Positions 11,737 through 22,350 of a DNA stretch of 64,000 bases are shown here, piece by piece. The notes under the pieces were generated by a model, which had not been told where the DNA came from, did no database searches, and saw only the letters and a list, made by a program, of their open reading frames with translations. Each line of letters opens with the position of its first letter. Positions within the stretch are counted from its first letter, which is position 1. This DNA is from Stenocarpella maydis. Taxonomy: Eukaryota; Ascomycota; Sordariomycetes; Diaporthales; Diaporthaceae. A program made the position numbers and the translations under genes. The stretch spans positions 139,921 to 203,920 of the forward strand of contig NQMI01000012.1 of the NCBI GenBank assembly GCA_002270565.1, read 5' to 3'.

Positions 11737-13035
11737 TCAACCTCTATTCCTCAGGACTCTACCCGAGGCTGTGGAACCAGGTGCTTTTCTCGATTTCGCA
11801 ACTGCGGCCTTCGTCTTGCCAGCCCCAGCGACGCCTCTCCTGATCGTGCCCATTACTGTCTTCTTCATTGTCGACGACGGCGCCGTCTCCTTGGTTGTAG
11901 CCTGAGCCGCTTTGCCCGACCCCTTCTTGTCAACCGTCGACGTGCTGCTTTCACTAGACTCGCTGATGGCACTAACTCTCCGCGCAGTCTTGGATGTCGA
12001 CGCACTAGTGGTCGCACCGGCCGCTGGTTTCCTCCCTCTCGTCGAACCACTAGAAATTGCAACAGTGGAGGTTGAAGCAGCCTGCTTCCGCCCCGTGGCA
12101 GCCGTGCGTGTTGACCGAGCCTTCTCCGCAAGGTTGCTGAAGAGGTTCGAAGAGCTGTGCTGTTTCGTGGGCGAGGACGGACCAGCCGCTGTGCTGAGCC
12201 CAGGCCGCGACAGGAATGGCTTGGCACCAGGCGTGGTAAGAGGAAGGGCGCGAATATTGGACGATGCTGGCGACAGCACCCTAGATGCCTTGGCCGAGTC
12301 CGCAGGAGGGGGTGGATGGCCGCGAGCCCTCTTCTTGGGCTGCTCTAGCTCTGCGGAGTCGGCTTCGTTCTCCTTGCCAGCTCCCGATATTTGAACACTT
12401 TTCAGGTCAGCGCGCGCTCAGATCCTCGATGAAGAGACAGTTATGTACCTAGTCCGTTTGGGCGGCCGTCCAGGTCCTCGTTTGAGTGACGTGGTGGTCT
12501 GAGAGGTCGCTTGCGACCTCGGGCGAGACCCAGGCGTGTCTTTTGCTGGTACTGGAGGTGGACGGGATGCAGAAGGCGGGAAAGCGGAAGGGGTGGGCTT
12601 CGGTAGTTGAGGGTGCTGACCATTCTTGTGTTTGTCCGCCAGGTCTCCCATTTTCGTCTTCCTCAGTGCCATGGGAATGCGGTTTACGCGAATCTCAATA
12701 CGTGTTCGAAGCCCCTGGGCCTGGAGATTGTACTGCGCGCGAAGTTTACGGGCGCGTTCAGCAACTATTGACGCGTTAGAATCGTCCACATGAGCGCCGT
12801 CGTTGTAAGAACGCGACTACATACTCTCGAGCTGGAGGTTTTCTATGAGTGCTTGTTTTTGGCTGCTTGAGATTCCCGTGGCCTTCCTCTTGCGTGGTGT
12901 CTCCTGGGCAGCCGAAGAGCTGCCTGCGTTTATCGCGATGCTCTGTTCTGGCACGCTATGCGCGTTCTCGACCGGGTCGGTGGTGGCGGATGCAGACTCA
13001 CCCGGCTGCCTCTTTGTGCGTCGAGGGGGTGTCAT
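11737..13035 (-). CDS. NBL1: Borealin-like chromosomal passenger complex subunit
   Basis: Exons 13035-12825, 12764-12449 and 12397-11737 give 395 aa. The introns are 60 and 51 nt with GTATGT and GTACAT donors and CTAAC and CTGAC branch motifs. Splicing restores ALIENLQLEIAERARKLRAQY, followed by LRTRIEIRVNRIPMALRKTKMGDL. That is the helical N-terminal domain of the Nbl1/borealin family (residues ~55-110), which binds INCENP (Sli15) and survivin (Bir1) in a three-helix bundle and targets Aurora kinase to centromeres. The rest (~110-395) is Pro/Ser/Thr/Lys-rich and low in complexity, with an AT-hook-like RGPGRPPKR (~170). Yeast Nbl1 is only about 70 aa; the long tail resembles animal borealin and other filamentous fungi. 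The gene diverges from RPN10 across 513 bp. Confidence 0.85.
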
Positions 13036-13548
13036 GTTGTAAGGACCCTCAAGTTGGGTTGAGCAGCAATGAAACAGTGGGAATGAGGCTACGCGGGTGT
13101 TGCTAGGATGTTTGTAGTGTTGATGCAATTGCGGACCGTGGCTGAGATGCTGGACTAGGAAACAAAGTAAACAAAGGGGCCAAAGGGCGTGGAGCTCCAG
13201 ACAGACCAGACAGGGGAGCTCAAGTGGTGCGGTGGTGTGCTAGGCAGGAAATGTGGGGCCCCGAGCTACTGTGTCGGTGCCTGCCGGCGCCTGTGACGCC
13301 AGCAAGCCGCCCCGTAGTGTAGGCTGAACCCGACTTACGCAGTACTAATTGATGGGCAGCTTCCTTCCTCAACCCACGCTGGACTGCATCGAAACGCAGA
13401 CCTCTCCTTTGCAGCACGCCATCTACCGCAACGCCCATCATTGACCTCTGACCCGATCCAAGACGACTTGCCACCGAGAGACTGCCCACCAGCTGCCTCG
13501 TCCTCTCCCAGACCTCGGCCGTGATCTCACCCCGGACACTCAGTCAAG
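13036..13548. promoter_or_regulatory. Shared divergent promoter, borealin / RPN10
   Basis: 513 bp between two divergently transcribed start codons, so both promoters must lie here. A CT-rich stretch at about 13440-13540 precedes RPN10. I recognise no specific operator. Confidence 0.6.
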
Positions 13549-14549
13549 ATGGTTCTCGAGGCGGTCATGATCGTTGTCGACAACAGCGAAAGCAGCCGCA
13601 ACGGAGACTACGCTCCAAACCGATTCGGTGCGCAACGGGATGCCGTCAATATCCTCTTCCAATCCATCACGACGAGCAACCCGGAATCCTCGGTCGGTCT
13701 CATGAGCATGGGTGGCAAAGGCCCCGAGGTGCTCAGCACATTGACCACGGAGCAAGGTCGCATCCTCGAGGGCCTGCACAGGACGCAGAAGAAGATCGGC
13801 GGGGAGGTCAACCTCGCAACGGGGATCCAAGTCGCAAGTGTGCGTGCTACCTACTATAACCCCCGCTCCGGCTCCAGCGAGGCCGGGGCTCTCGAGGAGG
13901 GCTGACATGGACTGACCGCAATGAACAACAGCTCGCACTCAAGCACCGACAAAACAAGACCCAACGCCAACGCGTCGTCGCCTTCGTCTGCTCTCCCGTC
14001 AAGGACTCGGAGAAAACCCTCACGACACTTGCCAAGAAGCTCAAGAAGGTCAACACCTCGGTTGACTTTGTCCTATTCGGCGAGCTGGAGGGCAGTGAGA
14101 CACATGAGAAGCTCACCAAGTTCAACGAGCACGTAAAGTCCGGCGAGGGCTCGCACCTCGTTACCATCCCCGCAGGCACCGGTCTCCTCAGCGACCAGCT
14201 TGTCAGCTCGCCCATAATGCACGGGGAAGGCGCGGCAGGCGGTGCCGGAGCAGGCGGCGAAGGCGGCGGCGACTTTGGGGATTTCGGCTTCGATCCCAAC
14301 AACGATCCTGAGCTGGCGCTTGCGCTGCGCATGTCCATGGAGGAGGAGCAGGCCCGGAGGGACAGGCAAGCACGAGAGGAGGCCGACGCAGCGCAGAAGG
14401 CGTCGCTGGACTCGGTGAAAGAGGAGGACGAGTCATCAAAGCCTCTCCTGGACAAGAACGGCGAGCCGAGTGGAAGCGGGAGCGGGTCAGGTTCCAAGGA
14501 CGAGAAGAAGGACGGAGACAAGAGTGGCGATAAGATGGACACTTCTTGA
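13549..14549 (+). CDS. RPN10: 26S proteasome ubiquitin receptor Rpn10
   Basis: Exons 13549-13839 and 13932-14549 give 302 aa. The 92-nt intron has a GTGCGT donor in phase 0 and an AACAG acceptor. Joining gives TGIQVASLALKHRQNK, a conserved segment. Residues 1-190 are the von Willebrand A domain, opening with MVLEAVMIVVDNSESSRNGDY. It docks Rpn10 on the regulatory particle at the base-lid interface. A Gly-rich linker follows (~200-215), then one ubiquitin-interacting motif at ~220-238 (DPELALALRMSMEEE), which captures polyubiquitin. The tail is Ser/Gly/Lys/Asp-rich. Only one UIM is seen, as in yeast; the human protein has two. Convergent with TRS23, 312 bp apart. Confidence 0.97.
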
Positions 14550-14861
14550 TTTGCTTCTACCATCAGATTTGGGCTTGCTTGGAGAAGGGGTGGTTAGACC
14601 AGAAGCATACGGACCAGGGACGTAGACAGCAGCTGTTGAGCTGGCAAATTGATCTTCGTCTGGGCCGGTCGCCTAGTATCGCTACGACACGGTGTACAAA
14701 GAGTAGACACGAATGAGAATTAATTCCTCCAATGGGTATTCTATCAGGATCCGACGTAAATTGATACCAAACCTCTGTAATGCCGCACACAATAGACTCC
14801 ACCAACGCCGCCTCTCATTGCCCTGTAGCACCTGTCATGTATCCTGGCGTCTTGCCGGGTA
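14550..14861. other. Convergent 3' flanks of RPN10 and TRS23
   Basis: 312 bp between two stop codons on opposite strands, probably the two 3' UTRs. No gene seen. Confidence 0.6.
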
Positions 14862-15446
14862 TTACCGGTTGTTGATCTCCCTGATGTACGAGTTCAGCTT
14901 CCGGTCGAACATCTCACACCGAACGGGCATCTCCAGCTGGTAGAAAGGGTTCTTCATGACATAGTCGGCGTACAGCTCGTAGATGCGCCTCGTGATCACA
15001 TCCACGTTGGCCTGGGTGTTGTCAGTGAAGACGAGGAACTTGGTGCCCGTCATGGTGTTGAAGCACTGCAGGCGGAAGTTCTCCGTCTCCATGACCTCGA
15101 GCCCAGACGGGGGTTCCGGCCGGGTGAGGATCCCATTTGCGGATGGAGGGAGCGGGGGCTGCTTGACGGGGTTGAGGCGGGACGTGATGGCATGGACACT
15201 ATGTCGCGCGCACTGTTAGCGCGCATCCTGTCGATGCGGTCACGAAGCTCGAGTCCTCATGTACCCATGGAAGGTTCCTGCTATGACCAGGTAGTCGTTT
15301 GAGCTGAGCTGGTTCAGCCCGCCCTCTTGGAATGTCCGGTTGAAGATGAGGCCGCCTGCCTTGTTGATGATCATGAGCGCGAAAACGGTCCTATCCGGAC
15401 CGGATCAGTGGTTGAAGCGCGAGTTCATGTCGGGAGATGCTCACAT
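14862..15446 (-). CDS. TRS23: TRAPP complex subunit Trs23 (TRAPPC4)
   Basis: Modelled as 15446-15445, 15390-15265 and 15198-14862, giving 154 aa. The sequence runs FALMIINKAGGLIFNRTF...DYLVIAGTFHGVHAITSRLNP...LQCFNTMTGTKFLVFTDNTQ...YVMKNPFYQLEMPVRCEMFD, which is the longin-like fold of TRAPPC4/Trs23, a core subunit of the TRAPP complexes that activate Ypt1/Rab1 in ER-Golgi and autophagy traffic. The initiator codon appears split by a 54-nt intron (AT at 15446-15445, GTGAGC donor, G at 15390). Upstream of it this frame reaches a TGA with no ATG between, so the only alternative start is the internal Met 7. The second intron (66 nt) is canonical. The short length fits filamentous fungi; yeast Trs23 has an insertion. 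Divergent from RPB4 across 614 bp. Confidence 0.88.
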
Positions 15447-16060
15447 ATTGGGCAAACGGGTCCCCAGCCAACCCCGAGGAGGTGGTGCACGAGGTTTCTG
15501 GACAGCTGGCTCATAAAGGGGTGGGGATTGAGTGCTTGCCGGAGCGGGTTGTTGTCAAACCAAAAGGAAAACCAAACAGCGTACTCGTTTGGGAATAACC
15601 AGTCTAGGCAGAGAGTGAATGACAGAGAGAATGCCAGTCAGTGTTGCGACATTGCACAAGTGCTTATTATTGAACGGTGCTCGGTATTCCCACGGGCCAA
15701 GACCCAAGGCGTGGTACCTCTGCTCACCTGCGTGGTCCGCTAAAGTGACCTCCCGCTCGCACTGAGCAGAGCCTCAAAGCGGGATCCCGATTTCCAATTC
15801 TGCTCTTGTTCAACAAGTCAAATGCGGCCACGCTGACCACATATACAAGCAGTACTTCGGGGGCCGCCCATCTTGAAATCTAGCACTGTCAATCAAGCCT
15901 GCCGCCGCTCTGAGTAATATATCCTCATACCTCGGGCACTGAGGGTCCCCACCCGCTCCCATCCACCCGCAGCGACCTTCACACCTCCCTTTCCCACTCC
16001 ACACCGACCCGGGCGAACCTCCGTCGCGCCAGAGACCCAAAGCCCAGAATACCGCCCGCC
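15447..16060. promoter_or_regulatory. Shared divergent promoter, TRS23 / RPB4
   Basis: 614 bp between divergent starts. The segment 15950-16060 is C-rich and precedes RPB4, as expected for a 5' leader. No specific motif is called. Confidence 0.55.
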
Positions 16061-16630
16061 ATGGACCAGCAGCACGCCCGGCCCCGCCGCCCGCGGACGT
16101 CGCGGCCCAAGCCCCTGCCCCCGGGCGACGAGGACGTCAGCACGGACGTGATCCTGGGCGAGTTCCAGGACGTCGACACGCTGACGCTGTCCGAGGCGTC
16201 ACTCGTCATCAACGCGCTGGTCGCCAAGAGGCGCAACGACCGCAAGGGCTTCCAGGAGACCGAGATCCTCGCCCAGACCATCGACTACCTCGACGCCTTC
16301 GCGCGCTTCAAGCAGAAGGAGAACGTCGAGGCCGTCGAGCGCCTGCTCAGCTCGCACAAGAACCTAAACAAGTTTGAGCGCGCGCAGATCGGTACGGAGC
16401 TTCTCAACGGCTTTCCCAGACCCCATCTTACTGGCGCTGTGGTCCCGAAGGGGGGGGGGAGGTCCTCTGAGATTCGAACAACTTGTGTGCTGATGCGGTT
16501 TTAACACTTAGGCTCGCTGTGCTGCGATAGCGCTGAGGAGGCCAAGACTCTGATCCCGTCCATCGCGAACAAGATTGACGACGATGTCCTCCAAGACCTT
16601 CTTGACCAGATGGCTAAGCTTCAGGGATGA
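16061..16630 (+). CDS. RPB4: RNA polymerase II subunit Rpb4
   Basis: Exons 16061-16391 and 16512-16630 give 149 aa. The 120-nt intron (GTACGG donor, TTAG acceptor) splits a Gly codon. Joined, the C-terminus reads FERAQIGSLCCDSAEEAKTLIPSIANKIDDDVLQDLLDQMAKLQG, the conserved HRDC-like C-terminal region of Rpb4. The N-terminal part has the Rpb7-contacting segment (GEFQDVDTLTLSEASLVINALV). Rpb4 and Rpb7 form the stalk of RNA polymerase II, which acts in initiation, in mRNA export and in decay. The first 25 residues are Arg/Pro-rich. It lacks the internal insertion of the 221-aa yeast protein, as is normal for filamentous fungi. Confidence 0.95.
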
Positions 16631-16857
16631 GCGGAGAGCTGTCTTCACTTGCGACAGTACGCTTGCGACGGCCTCTGGAACGGCCCCCCCTAAGCTAGAC
16701 GGAGGCGCACCGCGACCAGAGAAGGTACGGCGGACACCGGCGTGAGCAGAAGCCATCTCGGAGCTAGGACGGAACCGCTCTCGGACAGGACTCATCAAGG
16801 TCGGGCAAGGCAAGGGAAAGGCAGCCGTGGATTGATAATCTAGACGCCAACGGCGGG

Positions 16858-16892
<35 letters not shown>

Positions 16893-17654
16893 AAAAAAAA
16901 AAAAAAAGACACGGGTACGGTAAGGGGACAAAAGAGCAGCTAGACTGATTGACAGCGAGCTCTGCTTGAATTCGAAGCATTGGCCGGCGTCACAGGTGAG
17001 GGTGGATCAAATCATTTGCGGTTGTGTTTTCTTCTTCATTTTCTCTTCCTGTTATGTTCTATTATACCCCGAGACCAGGCGGAGACGAGGAAGACCAAAT
17101 TGGAACCCTCGATCAATCCCACAGAGCAGTCCATGAAGCATCCACCACGATAATTGTGACCTAGACATGCGCTGACTGGCATTCGTAGTCGCTCGTGCGA
17201 TCTGTCAACTTTCATGTTATCCTGTGCAAGCTGCTCAGGTTCCATATACAGACTCCGGCTTGTTTGCAAGTAATGATTTGCTCTCACTTTCAAACTATCC
17301 ACCAGTGATGGGTCTTGTCCGACTGCGGACGGGCCTCTTCTCACTTGAACCGGTCACTGATCGGGCGCCATGGACTGTGGGTATGAATTCCCATGTAACT
17401 CACGTTTGGCAGCATTCCTGAAGAGGTACGGTTGAAAGGGCTCGATCAGGCATCTTAGTTATCCTGTCCCTTTTCTTGGTATCATATACAAAACTACAAG
17501 ACACCTATTCCTCCTGAGAAACACTTTCGCCTTGGGCCTCGGCCCTTCGCAAATGCAACCACTCGTTTTGCCACAACACCCCTACTCCAGAGATGATGCT
17601 TGATCCCCAGTCTAATAGCCGCTACAATGCATGACACGGGTCTTCCCATCCGCC
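16631..17654. other. Intergenic with CA microsatellite
   Basis: 3' flank of RPB4 and 3' flank of the membrane-protein gene. A (CA)16 and A16 microsatellite lies at 16859-16907. Otherwise no supported gene. Confidence 0.5.
16859..16907 (+). repeat. (CA)16 followed by T and A16
   Basis: Sixteen CA dinucleotides at 16859-16890, one T, then sixteen A at 16892-16907. It sits about 230 bp downstream of the RPB4 stop codon. Expected to vary in length between strains. Confidence 0.97.
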
Positions 17655-18710
17655 TCAGGGACCAGCCCCTGCGAGCCTCACTCCCCACTGGTTGCTATTC
17701 GACCCAGGCCGTGACCCCTCCCGGCTCCTGGGCGGCGCAGACAGCCCATGGAACGCCTCGGGGTCTTCCCAGAATACCGCCCACGACGCATCCAGCTCCA
17801 CCGTCGTCCGCCGCACGGGCACGTCGAAGACCGAGTCCGCCGGCGACGCCGACCGGGCCTGCGGCCACTGCGCGCCCTGCCCCCCCGCAGGCTTCCGGCC
17901 CCCCGGCGCCCCATCGCACCGGGAGCCGGCCTCGCGCGCGTGCCGCCACACCGTCGGGGCCGGCGCGGCCGTGTTGTTATTGGCGGCGGCGCGGGGGCTG
18001 GGCCGGCCGCCGTCGCGCGCGTGGTCTGTCAGCCCCGCGTCGGCAAAGGACTCGCGCCACGGGCGGGAGGATGTGGGTACCGGTGGTACTGGCTCGTCGG
18101 TGTTGGGCGAGGTCATTGTGAGGGAGTTGGATTTTCGCTTTTGCGGGGGGGAGAAGGCCGTCGTCCTGAGGCTTCTGACGGGGAGGATGGGCTCCTCGTC
18201 GCTGACATCCCTTGTCAGCCGGCGGCGCCAGAGGAGGATGATGACGAGGGCCATCATGAGCGCGAGGACTGTAAAACCGACGGTCAGGCCGACTATGAGG
18301 CCGACTGGGTTGATTTGTTTGGAGGGAGATGAGCATGAGGCGGGTGAGGATGAGCTTGGCGGTGACGAAGGCGCGACGATGGCTGAGATGGTGGCGCTGG
18401 TTGTTATTGTGGGTGAGGGTAAATGTGTTGAGGGAAGGACGATAGTGATTGTCTGTGATGTTGAGAGATTTGTGAAGGGCACTGTGTTCGTGGAGTATGG
18501 GCGTGATGTCGGCTCTGATGTTACCACTGGCGTGTTGGGTGACGTTGAAACCGCCGGTGTGTTTTCAGGAGGGCACCCGTTTGTCAAGCCGCAAGGATCA
18601 ATGGAGCAGCAGCCCATAAAATTGTTCACTGAGCATGAGAAATATCGATGGCCGGGCGCGCACTCAAAGCCCACGGAGGACAAGCTGCCAGGAAGCAAGG
18701 ACAGATCCAT
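17655..18710 (-). CDS. Single-pass Ser/Thr-rich membrane protein
   Basis: One uninterrupted frame of 351 aa. A small Cys-rich head (residues ~16-46, ECAPGHRYFSCSVNNFMGCC...PCGLTNGCP) is followed by a Ser/Thr/Pro-rich stalk (~50-133) likely to be O-glycosylated. Then comes one transmembrane helix (~136-161, GLIVGLTVGFTVLALMMALV) ending in WRRR, and a ~190-residue cytosolic tail rich in Arg, Pro and Ala. This layout resembles fungal cell-wall stress sensors and related surface proteins. The head is not a clear WSC domain, and I do not recognise a named family. There is no N-terminal signal peptide from this Met. The frame is open further upstream, so an additional 5' exon with a signal sequence is possible; otherwise it would be a reverse signal-anchor protein. 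Confidence 0.7.
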   Translation of the reverse strand: MDLSLLPGSLSSVGFECAPGHRYFSCSVNNFMGCCSIDPCGLTNGCPPENTPAVSTSPNTPVVTSEPTSRPYSTNTVPFTNLSTSQTITIVLPSTHLPSPTITTSATISAIVAPSSPPSSSSPASCSSPSKQINPVGLIVGLTVGFTVLALMMALVIILLWRRRLTRDVSDEEPILPVRSLRTTAFSPPQKRKSNSLTMTSPNTDEPVPPVPTSSRPWRESFADAGLTDHARDGGRPSPRAAANNNTAAPAPTVWRHAREAGSRCDGAPGGRKPAGGQGAQWPQARSASPADSVFDVPVRRTTVELDASWAVFWEDPEAFHGLSAPPRSREGSRPGSNSNQWGVRLAGAGP

Positions 18711-19897
18711 TGTGTGGACTACAACTAAGTGAGTATCTTGGCCACAACGCTTGGGGAAGTGCGTGCTTGTGTACGAGTCTTATAAGACCCAAACAGCCCT
18801 CGAGGTTGAGCATCTAGAGCAACAGGGCGGTGCACGAGACCTCCCGAAGAAGCCTGGCGATGACATGCAATCAGTCCTAAAGAATCGCGAAAGTGGTCCG
18901 GAAGGGGAAGTGACGAAACTCTAGATATCAGACGTTTGCCCAGTTGAGGAGCTCCCGAAGATAGGTTCATCAACGGGCCAGTCTGAAGATGACCAAGAGC
19001 CATCAGATACCGGATGGACGCTTCCACCAAAGTGATTAGTCTTCCTCCCTGAGCCCAAGGCCAACGGCTTCTGCTGGGACGCTCAACATGATGCGCTGAG
19101 GGGGTCCTCCGCTCTTTTGGAACCCATCCTTGATCAGACGACATTCGACTGGGATTGAACTCTTTGGTAGACGTCCAGTCTGTCGCCTTGGACCGAGTTC
19201 GGGACCGATGTGCATTTGCTGAAGCTCACGTGTTTCGCAATCCGTGCCCTCGAAAACGTACATAGATTCACATGTCAGTTGTCATCGCCAATCTCAAATC
19301 ATGTCAACAGCAGATGCAGGTTTGTTGGTACAGGCCTGGCCCCTTTCATCGGTACATCTCATTTTGGAAGCATGTTCAGGCTTATTCCGGTGCCAGGGAG
19401 ACTAGCTCGCAACTAATACTCTCAAAAAGGGTATTATCACGAGTCCTCTATTCGCCCCGCCAGCCAATTGGATCCGTGATCCTCTCCGAACTCCACGGTT
19501 CGCTGCCGGGTGTGTGATGCGCACATCGTGGTTTCATTCCCCACAAGCCCAGGGCTGTCTGCTTGCCCAGATCCCCGGTCCCTGCGATCCTCGCGGCTGG
19601 CCGTCAAGATCTGACCTAGCCAGATCGTGCATGGTTCAACCATGAATCAAGCTTCAACCTCAACACTTTCCCTTTCTCGGAGTGCCTTGCCGTCAGTGTT
19701 ACATCGTGGGATCAGTCTTGGAACCGCTGCGCCCCGAGTCAGAAGCCCGGCCCAAAGACTGGGGCACTCTCAGAGCCAGGTCCGGCTTAATGCGTGTCCT
19801 CACGGGAACTGCGATGGGGGCCGCTTTAGTATAACATTTCCTGACAACTATCCCTGCATATGCCGCCGTCGTTCTGAATTTCTCGCGATGTAAAGTT
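18711..19897. other. Intergenic, no supported gene
   Basis: Promoter side of the membrane-protein gene and 3' flank of PUF6. Only short overlapping open frames; nothing recognised. Confidence 0.45.
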
Positions 19898-22037
19898 TCA
19901 CAGCTTCTCGAGCAGTATCCTTGACCCTGAGTTCCCAGCTGCTGGAGGCTTCTTCCCCTGTCGACCCTTCTTTTGCTTGCCTGCTCCTTGCTTCTCTGCG
20001 TCGTTTCCCGCGTCAGGTTTGATTACAGGAGTGGTTGCAGCCTTTTCGAGCTCCGCCTTGTTCTTCTTGAGGACCTTCCGGATCTTCTCCTTCTGCGAGA
20101 AGCTCTCCGACTCCAGCAGGGCCACGATAACGAAGGAGCTCCGCCCGGTGGACCAGGCCACTACGTGATCCTTGATGACGGGGTACAGGATGTTTGCAAA
20201 GTCCAGGGGCGGCTCTACGAGCTTGATACTCTTGGTTGCTTTATCAAAACGCCCACCCTGGATTAGCGTCTTGTACATCCTCTCCGCCCAAGCGGTCTGC
20301 GCTGGATGAGGGTATGCTGAAGAGTAGAGCTCATCGGCGTCTTCGGATGGTGACGGATTTCCGGCGGCTGCCTCAGCGATAGCTTGCAGGGCCGCCGTCT
20401 TGTCTCCAACTGCGCATAGCAGCACATCAGTCACGAATTGACAGCCGAACGACGTTGACACAAGTTCTTTGGCAGACGTTGCGACGGCATCTAACAAAGC
20501 TGGTGACATAGCAGTGACCAACTCCTTGCGCCGTACCTCGGCATCCTTTTTGCTGGTTGACTGTCGGATGTCGTGTACCTCTTGGAGGATTTCCAGATCC
20601 CCCTGGTGGCTGAGAGGGAACAGAGCCTTGGATGTGCCCTCAAATGGGTAGAGAAGTGTGATCCTCGCATTGAGGTCGTTGGCGCCAAAGATGACGTTAT
20701 GTTTCTCCTCATTCTTGCCTAGAACCTCAGGAAATATCGTTTTGGACGTGAGCACGGTGTCATCTACCACATCGTAGGCTGTGAGTATGACCCGGTGTCC
20801 AAATTGATCGCCAGCCATGGCCTCGTAAGTGTCTTTATACAGCCTCAGATACTGCTTCCTGTCCTTGGCATTTCCACGGGCAAGAAGAAGACAGGCGAGT
20901 CTCGAGCCGGATTTGGTGAAGGCCATATTCTTCAGGAGGTCTCCTGATTCGTCATCCTTGACTTTCTCCATGAACTCCGTCTGCTCCTCACTGCCGGGCT
21001 TCAGGTTCAGGAAGCACTGCAACATGGCGTCGTGAAGCATGGTGAAGCCGTTCATCTTCTTCTGGACCAGCTGGTCGATCATACCCAGAAGATGCTTGAT
21101 GATAGGGCCGCGTTTTTCAGGGTTTTCCTCCAGGATCTGAGCCAACTCTGCCGTTTCGGTCTTGTCGCCGTCCTTCCTGAATAGCGAGAATTCAGGGCCA
21201 TACCACTCACGCAGAATAGTTGCCTTTTGTTCCTTGGTCGCAACGCCACGGTAGATGTCGTCGAGGATCCAGCCGGCCTCAGGGTGGTTGATGAGCTTCC
21301 TGACCTTGCCATAGAACTCAGGAATGATCATGTCCCGAATCTCCGGGTCGTTCTGGACAAGCATCTTGCCAATGAGGAACTTGGCATATCTGCTCTCGGC
21401 CAGCTGGGCGTAGGTACCCTGAAGTTCTTGCGTAATTGTCTTGCGCTGTTCGGTCTTTGCGTATTTAAGGGCGGTCTGAACAGCGCGCACAGCATCATGC
21501 TTGAGAACAAAGTCCTTGACACGGCCGGTGATGATTTCGAACAATTCGTCAACCAGTTGCTGCCTCTCTTCCTTTGGCACGTGAGACTTTCGTCGCAGCC
21601 GCTCCCAGATCTTCTTGGCTCTCTGCAGTTCGTCGGCGAGAGGGCGGGCAGCCTTTCGCTCCTTGGCTAATTGCTTCTGTTTGATGTGTGATTCTCTCGA
21701 TGTCTCGCCACCTAGCATGAAATTATCAGAACCGAAGGACATAGCGCAAAGCCCAATTGCAAGACGTACTTCGCTCGTGCTTCTTCTCTGTCACGCTATT
21801 GTTTCCGTTCTTCTCGGGTCCCTTGACCTGCTTTGCCTTCTTCTTTGCAGGAAGCTCGGCACCGCCATTCTCTTCGTCCGACAAGTCTTCATCGCTGGCG
21901 TCTGAGGCGTCCTCATTCCTGAAGAGCTTCCTTGTCGAGTCAGGGCGCCCCCTCTTCTCTTCGAACTTCTTGACTTTCTTCTCCGGCGTCTCGGTGGACT
22001 TGCGTTTGTCACCAGCTTTTGCGTTTTTGGTGGCCAT
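19898..22037 (-). CDS. PUF6: Pumilio-family ribosome-biogenesis protein Puf6
   Basis: Exons 22037-21770 and 21711-19898 give 693 aa. The 58-nt intron has a GTACGT donor and GCTAG acceptor; the exons join as KKHERSGETSRESHIKQKQL. The N-terminus (~1-90) is Lys-rich and acidic, typical of a nucleolar protein. From ~100 comes the Puf-A type helical repeat array (DELQRAKKIWERLRRKSHV, EIITGRVKDFVLKHDAVRAVQ, ESRYAKFLIGKML, ...). A CPL domain occupies about residues 430-600. The tail is Lys-rich. Puf6 binds pre-60S particles and structured RNA; in yeast it also represses ASH1 mRNA and works with Loc1 in loading Rpl43. It is divergent from GIR2 with 313 bp between the starts. Both genes act around ribosomes, so co-expression from the shared promoter is plausible but inferred. 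Confidence 0.93.
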
Positions 22038-22350
22038 TCTTGCGTGTTGGTGTGAATAAAGCGTCTAAGACGGATAGGCGTATTGGGAATCTGGGGCTGG
22101 ACTGGCCAAGGCTTGATGGAAATTTTCTAGGGAGATAGGGTTCTGCCGTTACGACCCCTGCTCAATAAATTTGGGCGGTGAATGCTTATCGGCATCAAGC
22201 TCCCTTGATAACGGCGGCCCAGTACCCCACTACGGACCGTACGTCAAGTCAACTAAGTCAGCCTCAACTCTCCAACTACATCCTCCCAAATCCCAAGTGC
22301 AAAGCAACTTGGATGCGCCACTATAACTCTACTCCATCCCTGCAGCCAAA
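22038..22350. promoter_or_regulatory. Shared divergent promoter, PUF6 / GIR2
   Basis: 313 bp between two divergent starts. No specific motif called. Confidence 0.6.

Noticed and set aside
17692..18732. 346-codon plus-strand frame opposite the membrane-protein gene
   Set aside because: The minus strand reads a coherent membrane protein with a TM helix; the plus frame is a GC-rich shadow.
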